Shown: positions 7,894-17,071 of the stretch, in pieces
Layout: every line of letters begins with the position of its first letter
How positions within the stretch are numbered: position 1 is the first letter of the stretch
NCBI GenBank assembly: GCA_963578805.1
Contig: CAUZDY010000003.1
Coordinates: forward strand, 1 to 64,000
Source of the DNA: CAUZIB01 sp963578805
GTDB taxonomy: Bacteria; Acidobacteriota; Vicinamibacteria; Vicinamibacterales; UBA8438
Length of the DNA stretch: 64,000 bases
Direction of reading: 5' to 3'
Notes under the pieces: generated by a model
What the model was told of the DNA's origin: nothing
The model's input: the letters and a program-made list of their open reading frames with translations, nothing else
Databases searched by the model: none
Translations under genes and position numbers: made by a program

Positions 7894-10151
7894 GCGGTGA
7901 ACGAGTATTCAAATACGTCGGCACGAGACCAATTCGTCACGACGGCCTCGATAAGGTCACCGGGCGCGCTAACTATGGCGCCGACTTCACCCTCCCAGGC
8001 CTATTGCACGGGTACGTCCTTCGCAGCCCGCACGCACATGCGCGGATTATGTCGATCGACACGTCGGCAGCCGACGCGATGCCAGGCGTGAAGGCGGTCA
8101 TCACCGGTGCGGACATCCCGAAGACGACCGGGGTGGTCTTACTGGGCAAGGAAGGCCGCTACGACCTTGGCGACATGGGTGACAACCTACTCGCGCACGA
8201 CACGGCGCTGTATGAGGGTCATGCCGTCGCGGCTGTCGCCGCGACGTCCGTAGAGATCGCCCGTAACGCCGCTGAACGAATCATTGTCCACTACGAGAAT
8301 TTGTCGCCCGTCCTGACGGTCGACCAAGCCCTGGCACCTGGCGCGACGATTCTGCACGACGGCCTGGTCACCAAGGGGCAGCCGCTTCCGGACGCTCCGA
8401 CGCGCACGAATGTTGCGATGCGCACGGAACTGCGCCGCGGCGACGTCGACAAAGGCTTTGCCGAGTCCGACATCATCGTCGAGCGCCAGTTTACGACCCC
8501 AATGGTCCATCAGGGCTACATCGAACCGCACGCGTGTGTCGCCCGCTACGGTGAGGATGGCCAGATCCTGGTATGGACCTCGACGCAGGGACAATTCATC
8601 GTTCGCGACTGCTGTGCCGGCATTCTCGGTGTCGACGCCGCTACGATTAAGGTAATCCCGAGCGAGATCGGCGGTGGATTCGGTGGCAAGATTCCGGTGT
8701 ATCTCGAGCCAGTAGCCATCGCGCTGTCCCGCAAAGCGCATCGCCCAGTCAAAATCGTCATGTCGCGTGACGACGTGTTCCGCGCATCGGGTCCGACATC
8801 CGGAACCAAAGTACGGATGAAGATCGGGGTGAAGCAGAACGGCACGATCGTCGCGGCCAGTGGTTCGCTCTACTACGAAGCGGGTGCATATCCAGGGTCG
8901 CCGGCCGGTGCGGGAGCGATGTGCGCGCTGGCGGCATACAAGATCCCACACTTCGTCATCGAGGCTTACGACATCGTCGTCAACCGTCCCAAGGTAGCCG
9001 CCTATCGGGCACCCGGCTCACCGTCGTCCACGTTCGCCACCGAGTCGATACTCGACGAAATCGCCAACCGGCTCGAGATCGACCCGATCGACTTCCGGCT
9101 AAAGAATGCGATGATGGAGGGCGACCAAGCTCCGTACGGACCAAAATACGGACCGATCGGTCTAAAACAGGTCCTTGAGTCTGCGAAGAACCACCCGCAC
9201 TGGAAGGCACCGCTCGGCCCAAACCAGGGCAGGGGTGTCGCCTGCGGCTTCTGGTTCAACGCCGGTTTGAGTTCGAGCGCGACCGTCTCACTGAGCGGCG
9301 ATGGCAGTGCGACTGTCGTCACCGGTAATCCGGATATCGGTGGGACGCGTGTGGCACAGGCACTCATGGTGTCAGAGGAGCTCGACATTCCGATCGAGCG
9401 TGTTCGTCCGACGGTGGCTGACACCGACAGCATCGGCTACAGCGACCTCACGGGTGGTAGCCGCGTGTGTTACGCCACCGGTATGGCCGTGATCAAGGCC
9501 GCCCAAGATGTCCGCGACCAGCTTCTCGCGCGTGCCGCAAAAATCTGGGACGTGGGCGTCGACAAGGTCACTTGGGACAATGGCTGTGCCGTTCCGCTCG
9601 AGCCCTCAGCTGACCGAACGTCGCTGACACTGCGTCAACTAGCCGAGCAGATGCCGCACACCGGAGGCCCCATTATCGGGCGTGCCAGCGTGAGCGCACC
9701 AATGGCTGGACCCGCGTTCGCGGTAAACATGTGCGACATCGAGGTGGACAAGGAAACAGGTGTCAGCCGCGTCGTCAGATACACGGCCATTCAGGATGTC
9801 GGCAAGGCGGTGCATCCGAGCTTCGTCGAAGGACAGATGCAGGGAGGCGCAGCACAGGGGATCGGCTGGGCATTAAATGAGGAATACCTCTACAGTCCTG
9901 ACGGCGTGATGCAGAACGCTGGATTCCTCGACTACCGCATGCCGGTCGCGTCCGACCTGCCGATGATCGACACGGTGCTCATCGAGGTCGGAAATCCACT
10001 CCACCCCTACGGCGTGCGTGGGGTTGGCGAGGTCCCGATCGTGCCGCCGCTCGCCGCGGTCGCGAACGCAATGAACGACGCTACCGGCATCCGCTTCACC
10101 GATCTCCCCCTCTCACCGCCTCGCGTGCTAAAGGCGCTACTGAGAAACTGA
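7890..10151 (+). CDS. Molybdenum hydroxylase large subunit, Mo-cofactor binding
   Basis: Catalytic subunit of a xanthine oxidase-family enzyme, 753 residues, the usual length. Visible motifs include GGGFGGK (pterin-binding region), YRAPGSPSS in the active-site loop, GNPDIGGT, GGAAQGIGWALNE and a near-C-terminal GVGEVPIVPP carrying the conserved catalytic Glu. The loop is not AYxCSFR, so this is not a form I CO dehydrogenase. It more resembles enzymes oxidising N-heterocycles, aldehydes or CoA-bound aromatics. The start overlaps the 2Fe-2S gene by 4 bases. No Tat signal is present, so a cytoplasmic location is expected. Confidence 0.93.
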   Translation: MSGERVFKYVGTRPIRHDGLDKVTGRANYGADFTLPGLLHGYVLRSPHAHARIMSIDTSAADAMPGVKAVITGADIPKTTGVVLLGKEGRYDLGDMGDNLLAHDTALYEGHAVAAVAATSVEIARNAAERIIVHYENLSPVLTVDQALAPGATILHDGLVTKGQPLPDAPTRTNVAMRTELRRGDVDKGFAESDIIVERQFTTPMVHQGYIEPHACVARYGEDGQILVWTSTQGQFIVRDCCAGILGVDAATIKVIPSEIGGGFGGKIPVYLEPVAIALSRKAHRPVKIVMSRDDVFRASGPTSGTKVRMKIGVKQNGTIVAASGSLYYEAGAYPGSPAGAGAMCALAAYKIPHFVIEAYDIVVNRPKVAAYRAPGSPSSTFATESILDEIANRLEIDPIDFRLKNAMMEGDQAPYGPKYGPIGLKQVLESAKNHPHWKAPLGPNQGRGVACGFWFNAGLSSSATVSLSGDGSATVVTGNPDIGGTRVAQALMVSEELDIPIERVRPTVADTDSIGYSDLTGGSRVCYATGMAVIKAAQDVRDQLLARAAKIWDVGVDKVTWDNGCAVPLEPSADRTSLTLRQLAEQMPHTGGPIIGRASVSAPMAGPAFAVNMCDIEVDKETGVSRVVRYTAIQDVGKAVHPSFVEGQMQGGAAQGIGWALNEEYLYSPDGVMQNAGFLDYRMPVASDLPMIDTVLIEVGNPLHPYGVRGVGEVPIVPPLAAVANAMNDATGIRFTDLPLSPPRVLKALLRN

Positions 10152-10156
10152 CTGAC

Positions 10157-10399
10157 GTGGCGACGATCTACTTCGTGAGCGGGCTCGAGCGGTACACTGG
10201 CGGCGTCGAATCGCTATCCGTGGACGCCCCGCGGGTGCGCGAGCTGATGGAGACCGTCACGGAGCACTTCCCCGCCTTGAGGGAACCGCTGGAGTTCATG
10301 TCGATAGCGGTAGACGGTGAAATCCACCAACATCCTGACTACCTAAAGCTGTCGCCAGACAGCGAAGTCTACCTCGTGCCGAGAATTTCTGGCGGCTAG
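10157..10399 (+). CDS. MoaD/ThiS-like ubiquitin-fold sulfur carrier
   Basis: An 80-residue protein ending in Gly-Gly (RISGG), as in MoaD and ThiS, whose C-terminal glycine is adenylated and thiocarboxylated to deliver sulfur. It starts at GTG 10157, five bases after the Mo-subunit stop, so it is the last gene of the molybdenum hydroxylase operon. That position suggests a role as MoaD in molybdopterin synthesis for this enzyme. No MoaE or MoeB partner lies in the window. Features of the fold are the beta-strand MATIYFV, a middle LMETVTEHFPALREPL helix and EVYLVPRISGG. A ThiS-type or other sulfur-carrier role cannot be excluded. Confidence 0.82.
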   Translation: MATIYFVSGLERYTGGVESLSVDAPRVRELMETVTEHFPALREPLEFMSIAVDGEIHQHPDYLKLSPDSEVYLVPRISGG

Positions 10400-10402
10400 C
10401 GG

Positions 10403-12346
10403 CTACGGCAGGCTTAGTGCCACCCATTCGGGCGGATGCGTGGTCGAACCAATCGGCATCACGATGTATTGCGTTCCGTCGTGTAGATAGGTCATCAATG
10501 CGCCGGTCGTGCCGGCTGGCAACTCGTACTCCCACACGACGGCCCCGGTCGCTTTGTCAAAGGCTCGGAGCTTCTTACTGTCACTGGCTCCGTGCCCTGG
10601 CGGGGTCAGAATCATGCTCGGATCGCCCTCACTCACGAACAGCAGTGTCTTGGTTACAAGCGTCATGCCGTGACCAGGCTGACCTAATGGCGGTAGATTC
10701 AAGTGCCTCAGGTCTGGATGATCCCGTGGACCGTCGCCGTTTGGCACCATCCATACATGGTCGCCGGTATTCAGATCCATGGCGGTGATCCGGCCATACG
10801 GTGGTTTGGTCAACGGTAGGCCACGTGGGCCGACGACGGGGCCGCGTGTCCCGCGGTAGGCTTGGGCGGCCGGATCGTCACCGCCTGGGCTCAGGCGAAC
10901 AAAAAACGCTCCGGTTCTCGACGGCGCGTACAACATCCCGGTCTCTGGATCGAAGCCGCCACCACCCCAATTGGTGCCACCCACGTGTCCAGGCACCAAG
11001 ATCGTGCCCTTCATATCGCTCGGTGCCTCGCCGCCCAGCGTCGGGGGCGTATAAAGCGGTCCCAGCACATACTGCTTCGCGATTTCAACCGCTTCGGCCC
11101 GCAGCTCCGGTGTGAAATCGATGAGGTCGTCGACGGTAATTCCAACCTGCTCGTAAGGTGCCGGCCTCGTCGGGAACGGCTGCGTCGGAGCCGTCCACTC
11201 GCCAGGCACGTCCGACTCGGGGACCGGCCGTTCCTCGATCGGCCAAACTGGCTCACCGGTCACACGGTCCAGCACAAAGGCCAGGCCCTGTTTGGTGAGC
11301 TGCACAAGTGCCTTGATCGGTCTGCCGTTAACGGTGATGTCCGTCAGAATCGGCGGCGTAGGGTTGTCATAGTCGAAGATATCGTGATGCACCGTCTGAA
11401 AGTGCCACACTCGCTCTCCGGTGTCGGCACGGACGCACACAATACTGCACGAGAAAAGATTGTTGCCAGGACGATGACCGCCATACATGTTATTGGTGGG
11501 CGCGCTGGTCGGGAGATACACCAGACCGAGCTCCTCGTCTGCGCTCATCGTCGACCAGACGTCCGCCTCGCCGGCCGAAATCCCTTTCCACGAATCGCCC
11601 AGCCACGTGTCGCCGCCAAAATCGTCAGGTCCAGGAATCACGCCAAAGCTCCAGCGCAGGCTCCCACTGTTCAGATCATAGCCCCGGACATCTCCAGCGC
11701 GTCGCACGGAGGAGCCGACGACCACGACGTCTCCTACAACCATCGGAGCCGAGCGCCAGCGGTAGCTGTCAGCGGGGTCTGAGGCATCTTCGTAGTACCT
11801 CAAGTCAACCTTGCCCTCATCGCCAAAACTACGAATTAACTTCCCAGTCTTCGCATCGGTCGCAATCAGGTACTGACGGCGCACGGACAAAATACGCTCA
11901 CCGGTCTCACTGCGCCAGAACGCGACCCCTCGACTCGCCTCTCCAGCGAGGGTCTCAGCGGTCTCTTCCTCCTCTAGTTCTTGCACCCAGAGCGTCTCGC
12001 CAGTCGACGGATCCATGGCCTCGACAAGACCGATGCCGTTTGACGCGTAGAGCACTCCATTGACCATGATCGGAGTTGACTGAAGTCCTCGTGAAGTCCC
12101 CGTGCTCACATCGGGGTGTTGCGCACGGAATTCGTCGGTCAAAGCCGGACGCCGCCAGGCAATCCGCAGATTCTTGACGGTGTCTTTGTCGATCTGGTCG
12201 AGCGGGGAGTATTTGGTGAAGCCCTTATCACCGCCCGCATTCGGCCACTCGCCGCGCGTGACGCCCTCTTGCGCCCCAAGCGCCGCGCCAGACGAAATTA
12301 CCGCAAAACAGACTAGAAGATGGTAACGTCTCATTCGTCGCATCAT
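10403..12346 (-). CDS. PQQ-dependent dehydrogenase, glucose-dehydrogenase-like
   Basis: Exported quinoprotein of 647 residues with a signal peptide ending GAALGAQ. Propeller motifs include KYSPLDQIDKDTV, STPIMVNGVLYASNGIGLVEAMDPSTGETLWVQ, the metal/PQQ region TSAPTNNMYGGHRPGNNLFS, VHHDIFDYDNPTPPIL and the C-terminal WEYELPAGTTGALMTYLHDGTQYIV. It oxidises an alcohol or sugar in the periplasm using PQQ; no haem-binding CxxCH is present. It is a clear paralogue of the gene at 23642-25618. Its stop lies 3 bases from the convergent MoaD-like gene. ATG codons at 12343 and 12334 are alternative starts. Confidence 0.92.
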   Translation of the reverse strand: MMRRMRRYHLLVCFAVISSGAALGAQEGVTRGEWPNAGGDKGFTKYSPLDQIDKDTVKNLRIAWRRPALTDEFRAQHPDVSTGTSRGLQSTPIMVNGVLYASNGIGLVEAMDPSTGETLWVQELEEEETAETLAGEASRGVAFWRSETGERILSVRRQYLIATDAKTGKLIRSFGDEGKVDLRYYEDASDPADSYRWRSAPMVVGDVVVVGSSVRRAGDVRGYDLNSGSLRWSFGVIPGPDDFGGDTWLGDSWKGISAGEADVWSTMSADEELGLVYLPTSAPTNNMYGGHRPGNNLFSCSIVCVRADTGERVWHFQTVHHDIFDYDNPTPPILTDITVNGRPIKALVQLTKQGLAFVLDRVTGEPVWPIEERPVPESDVPGEWTAPTQPFPTRPAPYEQVGITVDDLIDFTPELRAEAVEIAKQYVLGPLYTPPTLGGEAPSDMKGTILVPGHVGGTNWGGGGFDPETGMLYAPSRTGAFFVRLSPGGDDPAAQAYRGTRGPVVGPRGLPLTKPPYGRITAMDLNTGDHVWMVPNGDGPRDHPDLRHLNLPPLGQPGHGMTLVTKTLLFVSEGDPSMILTPPGHGASDSKKLRAFDKATGAVVWEYELPAGTTGALMTYLHDGTQYIVMPIGSTTHPPEWVALSLP

Positions 12347-12884
12347 TACATCATCGCCCCTTCAGATACCGCCTATCCTAAACGAATCACTCGGGACGGG
12401 GCCACTTTTCCACGTGCTGCCGGTAGCTTCTATTTAACCGAATCGAAAGCCCCATTGCCGGTTTCACGTGAAGGTGTAGCCTCGGTAGCGGATTCCAAGG
12501 CAGCTGCTGGATCGACCGGCTGTGTGCCAGTGTAGCAGGCCGAACCTTGGGACACTGGTCAGCTCAGAAACTGGGTCTCGGGTGGGTACGACGACTGAAG
12601 AAGGGAGCGCGTCCGTCGAAGAAAAACCGCGATGGGACTCGTCAACAAACCGTGCCGAGGGCGGTGTGTCCTAGAAGGCCTGGCAAGAGGCTGAACCGGT
12701 CAAGCGTCGTCTGCCGCTTGATTGAGGCGGCCCCCCTTGAGTCTGCTCACGATGCTGTTGTCATCAGGGTCTAAGCCTATACAACAGTTGCCGGAGCGGA
12801 TGGCCTCTTGATGACCATCCGCTCCGCACGTGGTGGAAAACCAACGGAGGCGGTAAACAGGAGAACGAAATTTCGATCCGCCGA
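12347..12884. other. Long intergenic region with one strong hairpin
   Basis: About 540 bases between two leftward genes. Short open frames exist on both strands but none has a recognisable product or good start site. The only clear structure is the inverted repeat at 12793-12825, listed separately. The promoter for the quinoprotein gene starting at 12346 probably lies in the left third. Confidence 0.5.
12793..12825 (-). terminator. Perfect 11-bp inverted repeat, possible terminator
   Basis: GGAGCGGATGG and CCATCCGCTCC form a perfect 11-bp stem with an 11-base loop. It lies 60 bases after the stop of the DUF6152 gene in the direction of transcription. No T-run follows on either strand, so it is not a textbook intrinsic terminator; it may still stop transcription or protect a 3' end. 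Confidence 0.45.
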
Positions 12885-13346
12885 CTACTGACCTGGATCA
12901 GCCGTGTCAACACCGGGTCGGGCCAGCTCGTATGGTGCGCCAGTGCCCGATGAACCCAGAAACAGCTTGGTTCCATCTTGGAGGGTGATGTCGCGGCCGT
13001 TGGCTCGGTTCGTCCCATCCTTCGCCTGATACCCATCGACCATCACGTCGGTCCCTGGGAGGAGCGAGTCTCTCGTGAAGCCCCTCCGGAACAATACGTT
13101 CGGAGTCCCTGCCTCGAATGCCCACGCCTCGGTTGAGCCATTGTCAAGATTCACATCCATGTGAATCCAAACGTGAGGATTAACCCACTCGACCCTCGTG
13201 ACAGTTCCGCTAAACTCAACCGGCCTATCGGCGTCGAACTCGGCAGCAAACGCATGATGTGCTTCCACTGGCGCGGTCGCCCCCACCAGCCACAGGCCGA
13301 TCCCGCCCACCGCTATTACGACCGCAGTTATCTGTCTCGCTCTCAT
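12885..13346 (-). CDS. DUF6152 family exported protein
   Basis: A 153-residue exported protein with a signal peptide (hydrophobic run, then APVEAHHAFAAEF). The start HHAFAAEFD, then GTVTRVEWVNPHVWIHMDV, is the hallmark of DUF6152, a small beta-rich domain of unknown function common in Acidobacteriota and marine Proteobacteria. I start it at ATG 13346, preceded by GGGAGGAA at 6 bases; a longer frame would read into a GA-repeat leader. It follows the two GRWEG-family genes on the same strand and may be cotranscribed with them. The C-terminal half (DITLQDGTKLFLGSSG) is typical of the family. The role is unknown. Confidence 0.85.
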   Translation of the reverse strand: MRARQITAVVIAVGGIGLWLVGATAPVEAHHAFAAEFDADRPVEFSGTVTRVEWVNPHVWIHMDVNLDNGSTEAWAFEAGTPNVLFRRGFTRDSLLPGTDVMVDGYQAKDGTNRANGRDITLQDGTKLFLGSSGTGAPYELARPGVDTADPGQ

Positions 13347-13393
13347 GGAAATTCCTCCCTTATTCCTACCATCTAACAGAATTGTTCTTATTA

Positions 13394-13448
13394 TATATGT
13401 CTCTCTCAATGTCTCGGTATATATATCTCTCTCTCTCAATATCTCGGT
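13394..13448 (-). repeat. Imperfect tandem repeat rich in (CT/GA)n and (TA)n
   Basis: Two adjoining copies, 25 bases (13394-13418) and 29 bases (13420-13448), share TATAT, a run of TC pairs, CAAT and TCTCGGT. They differ mainly in the number of TC units (longer in the second) and one TA unit. On the coding strand this is a GA-rich tract in the 5' leader of the DUF6152 gene, 47-100 bases before its start. Short-unit repeats of this kind can vary in length by slippage. Confidence 0.75.
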
Positions 13449-13471
13449 CTTTGAGCGCCCAGGCCCTGCTA

Positions 13472-14449
13472 CTACCTTCTATACCAATCGTGGAGTGCAT
13501 CACCCTCTGGAATCTTTCGAGTGATATCGACGATGAGCGTCTCGCCTTCCCAGCGCTTGACTAACTGATTCCGGCGAAGGTGCCCATACATGAACTCCTC
13601 TGCGAATTCCATGCACGGATAGTCCAGCACCGTGGCACCCGGTTCCAGGCGGCGATAGAGCGGCATGGCGATCGACCAGGGCTCGGTAAAGGTGTTCGGA
13701 TCGGTTAGAGTCACCTCATACCAGATCGCATCAGGTGACAACGGCGTAAACCGCTCAGTCAGCTCCAGGGCCTCGCTGTGAAAATTGCCGGCCCGGTCCA
13801 ACCAGGTCTTGCCGTTGAAGTAGTCGACAGTGACTACCAAGGTGTTCCCCTCCCATCGCCCGACCGAGTGCCCCATAAAGGTGTAGTCGGGTGGGCCTGT
13901 GACGTCGTCCAGATGAATCACGCGCGCGGCGTTTGAAAACCCGAATGTCATGTGAATCTTGTTGGTGCTCTGCGCGATCTGGAAGGGATAGGGCATGTAC
14001 ATCGCTCGCGGGATACCTGGAAGGTAGCACTTGAGCTCGGGGTCCCGGTCGATCCAGTTTGCGGCGTTCTCTTGTTTGATCTGGAGTGCCTCTGGCGTGT
14101 ACGGAATCCGACCAGCGCCCTCAACGACACCGATTGAGCCCGGTACCCCCCCAGCAGCGCCGAGCGCCACCACCGGTGCCGCGGGCACCTTGGCAAACTC
14201 GAACGGATAAACACCCTGCTGCTCCACCATGCCCGAACGCGCCTCGTGAGCTTCCAGGTCCCAGTGTGCTTCATTGAGGGCCTGCCACACACCGTTGAAG
14301 TTCGGGTGTCCGTCTGGGGTCTCCGCGGAACGGTCCGGCGGCCCCTGGGGTTGGCTGGCCGTCCCAGTCACCGTGGCAGAAATGATCGCACCCGCCGCGG
14401 CGGCAGCTAATGCGGTTAGAACTGTCGATCCCTTAAATACTTTTCCCAT
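13472..14449 (-). CDS. Exported protein of unknown function, GRWEG family (divergent member)
   Basis: A 325-residue exported protein with a signal peptide (AAAAGAIISATVTG then TASQPQ). It shares with its neighbours the opening HPNFNGVWQALN and the central GRWEGNTLVVTVDYFN, followed by the LTERFTPLSPDAIWYEVTLTDPNTF strand pair. It lacks the PRRFDVSPFYNTSR block of the two longer paralogues and has instead a MYMPYPFQI region. It is a more distant branch of the same family. It lies 56 bases after the paralogue at 14506-15648 on the same strand and 125 bases before DUF6152. Function unknown. Confidence 0.82.
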   Translation of the reverse strand: MGKVFKGSTVLTALAAAAAGAIISATVTGTASQPQGPPDRSAETPDGHPNFNGVWQALNEAHWDLEAHEARSGMVEQQGVYPFEFAKVPAAPVVALGAAGGVPGSIGVVEGAGRIPYTPEALQIKQENAANWIDRDPELKCYLPGIPRAMYMPYPFQIAQSTNKIHMTFGFSNAARVIHLDDVTGPPDYTFMGHSVGRWEGNTLVVTVDYFNGKTWLDRAGNFHSEALELTERFTPLSPDAIWYEVTLTDPNTFTEPWSIAMPLYRRLEPGATVLDYPCMEFAEEFMYGHLRRNQLVKRWEGETLIVDITRKIPEGDALHDWYRR

Positions 14450-14505
14450 TATTAGTTTCCTTGCTCCTACCTTTGGCTGCTGGTTCCTTGGTCACGACTG
14501 GGTCA

Positions 14506-15648
14506 CTACTGCTCGTCGACCAGACCAGTGACACATGTAGCAGTGTCCAACGAGAAGGGATCGGGTCCACGACCCTCCATGTATGCCCGCTCATCCAATC
14601 GAGCACCGATCAGCAGCGCCGGCAGGCCATAATTGCCCTCGTGGCACCTCGGTTCATAGTAAATTCGGTTCTCCATATTACTCTGGCGCTTCAACTCCTG
14701 GCGAATCGTCCATGGACCCGTCCAGACAGTCGAATCTTCAATCGTGACCTCGTATGCGAGAGTGTCTCCATCGATACGCATATACCGTTCGGTAAGCTTG
14801 CGGTTTTCACCGGAATCGCGAAACGTAAACTTGGCGGAGAAGTTTGTGGTCTCTATGACGAGCGTATCGCCCTCCCAGCGTCCACGTGAATCCCCATGCC
14901 GAAGGCGTACCTGATTTGGTGGGTGGTCTCCACTCAGGTTGACGACACGCTGATACCCCTGTCCCTGTCCAGAATCGTAGCCGATCGCGATCGAATCGTC
15001 GCCTTGAACGATCCGCCGGAAGCCACGAAAATCGGGTGTGATCCCCCGCATGCACCGGTCGCCTAAACTCTGATCCTCAGGACCATCGTGGCGGTTCATA
15101 CGCGACGTATTATAGAAAGGCGCCACATCAAAGCGGCGAGGCGACGGCGGCCCGTAATTTCCACCGCTGCACCCAGGGGCAGCCTCCTCGCAGGTCTCGG
15201 TGTTTCGCAAGAGCATAAGGCGCCAGTCTCTCTTGACGTCGGCCCGTTCCTTCGCCTCCACCGTAAGGGCAGGAATGTTTCCGTTTGGCGGATCGACAAC
15301 GAGCGAGGTCCATGGACCGGCTGGTTTGGCCGATGTATAGACGGCGTTATAGGCCCCGGCCACGTCCCTGGCCGCGAGACCCGAACGCTCGTTGCGCCCT
15401 GGATTGATCATCCGAGCCTGGTCCCGTGCCGCCCGCTCCTCGGGGGTGGCAAGCTCTCGGCCGCCAAGCTCGGAGGCTCGCTCGAACGGCGTATCGTAGA
15501 CGTCGAGCCAGATCCCCTCCAGGTTGGGATCCCCCCACGCGGTCCTCTGCCCCTGCCCATCGACCGACACGGCAGTCAGCTGGAGTAGCGTCAAGATCGT
15601 CGCCAGTGTTGTCGCCACACCGAGCGGCCTCCACAATCGTCGCTTCAT
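14506..15648 (-). CDS. Exported protein of unknown function, GRWEGDTLV family (paralogue 2)
   Basis: A 380-residue exported protein nearly collinear with the product of 4912-6093. Shared blocks include NLEGIWLDVYDTPFERA, YNAVYTSAKPAGP, YGPPSPRRFDVAPFYNTSR, NRHDGPEDQSLGDRC, GRWEGDTLVIETTNFS and ENRIYYEPRCHEGNYGLPA. I start at ATG 15648 with GGGAG 8 bases upstream; ATG 15663 has AAGGA only 3-4 bases away. The Cys positions match those of paralogue 1. It is first of a probable leftward run with 13472-14449 and DUF6152. The role is unknown; the extracytoplasmic location and abundance in this region suggest work with the exported oxidoreductases, which is inference only. Confidence 0.85.
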   Translation of the reverse strand: MKRRLWRPLGVATTLATILTLLQLTAVSVDGQGQRTAWGDPNLEGIWLDVYDTPFERASELGGRELATPEERAARDQARMINPGRNERSGLAARDVAGAYNAVYTSAKPAGPWTSLVVDPPNGNIPALTVEAKERADVKRDWRLMLLRNTETCEEAAPGCSGGNYGPPSPRRFDVAPFYNTSRMNRHDGPEDQSLGDRCMRGITPDFRGFRRIVQGDDSIAIGYDSGQGQGYQRVVNLSGDHPPNQVRLRHGDSRGRWEGDTLVIETTNFSAKFTFRDSGENRKLTERYMRIDGDTLAYEVTIEDSTVWTGPWTIRQELKRQSNMENRIYYEPRCHEGNYGLPALLIGARLDERAYMEGRGPDPFSLDTATCVTGLVDEQ

Positions 15649-15869
15649 CTCAAGAACTCCCATTAATCCTTAGTGGCTTATCGTAAAACCGTACGGTTGA
15701 TACACCTAGATGCCGAAGCTAGTCAATAGTAATCTGGTCGACAGAGGTTAACGGAGCTCTCGCAGGGTTGAGCATAGTCCGTGTTGAGGCGGTATAAGCG
15801 ATAGAACCAAGTCGTCATTGGCGAGCTGAAAAAGGGGAACGCGTCAGCCGCGGGAGACGATTCACCCTG

Positions 15870-16619
15870 CTAAAACCGCTTCGCGTCCGCCGAGGCATAG
15901 CTGGCCATCGCTCGATCGAGCGAGACCGTCGACTCAAGCGCGTCGACGACTTCACTCAGACGCTTGACGGGAATGGCACAGGTCATCTCTTCCGCCTTCA
16001 TCCCGGTTCGCGAACGGCTAAGCGCGCACCCGACGCTAGCGGCCAGTGCCCCCTGCTCTTTGGCGATGGCGATGATATGACATTGTGGCTTTCCTTCGAT
16101 CTGTAAATCAGGAAACGTATCCCTCAAGATCATCAGCGACAAAGCGTTGATTCGTAACAGGACTACGTCAGGATCGGACTGACTGTCGGCCAACGGGCCA
16201 TACACGACCGTGCCTGGTCTAGCGGTCACCACCGGCAACGCCTTCACCTCGGCCTCGTCGACCCATCCGGACTCCAACACGACTCCAACATCGTCTTTCG
16301 TCACAGCCTCCTCAAGCGTTAGAAACCCATGGGTGAGACTCCCGACCGAACAGTTGGCATGGTCGGCAGCGGTGGTAGCAAACGATTCACTCGCGCTTCG
16401 AATCCAGAACACGCACCCAGCCGGAACCTGTCCCGTGCGTCCGCTCTCATTGGGCTCCGGAAAATTGTCATCAAGCCTGGCCACAGGTACAGTCTGACCC
16501 TCTGCCAGAAATGAAATGGCTATTGGGGGCGCATATGGCTTCAGCGTCGCCACCAACCGGTCGTTGAGCGACCGCCAGTCTGGCTGCCCGGCACTCGTTC
16601 CGCTCTTGCCGTCCTGCAT
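15870..16619 (-). CDS. DUF169 family protein
   Basis: A 249-residue cytoplasmic protein of the DUF169 family, function unknown. Family-like features are IAISFLAEGQTVP near residue 34, the Cys-containing GCVFWIR and ANCSVGSLTHGF, and the C-terminal ALAASVGCALSRSRTGMKAEEMTCAIPVKRL with two further Cys. The conserved Cys suggest metal or cofactor binding, which is inference. I start at ATG 16619 with AGGAG 11 bases upstream; a longer frame to 16736 adds a segment without family similarity. Confidence 0.83.
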   Translation of the reverse strand: MQDGKSGTSAGQPDWRSLNDRLVATLKPYAPPIAISFLAEGQTVPVARLDDNFPEPNESGRTGQVPAGCVFWIRSASESFATTAADHANCSVGSLTHGFLTLEEAVTKDDVGVVLESGWVDEAEVKALPVVTARPGTVVYGPLADSQSDPDVVLLRINALSLMILRDTFPDLQIEGKPQCHIIAIAKEQGALAASVGCALSRSRTGMKAEEMTCAIPVKRLSEVVDALESTVSLDRAMASYASADAKRF

Positions 16620-17071
16620 GGTCTTTTTGCTCCTGTTCCCTCGTATCTCGTGACTACCTAATCGCAGCACGTCGATTACGAATTTAAACAAATCGTGCGC
16701 GCCTCGCCACTCCGAGACTGCCGGGCGGTCCCCCACTATACAGAAGGCAAAAGAAGCAAGGGTAAGCGAGAGACTACCGTGTCGGTTACGGCTGCGGTGG
16801 CGGAAGCGTGAGTAAGTATTGCCGATTACGAAGATCTCGACTCAGACGTTCGTGACACAGGTGCCATTCCTTAACACGTTTTGGCGAGAGAACGACCCTT
16901 CGGCGACGACTGCTCACGCACCTCGGCGTCGGTGAAGAACCCAGAGCCTAGTTGCTTCTGGCATTGAATCAGGAGTGCTGTCCCTAAAATAGGCCGCCGA
17001 TTCGTAGACACGGCCTGGCGCTCCATCCTGCCTCCAAAGACGGAAAAAGTGAGCCAGGCATGAGGCCGGCG
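16620..17071. other. Intergenic region without recognised features
   Basis: About 450 bases between two leftward genes. Short frames exist but none has a convincing start or recognisable product. No repeat, RNA gene or clear terminator was seen. The promoter of the DUF169 gene should lie near the left end. Confidence 0.45.

Noticed and set aside
12547..12774. Plus-strand 75-codon frame rich in Lys/Arg.
   Set aside because: Isolated, no good start signal and no similarity; probably non-coding.
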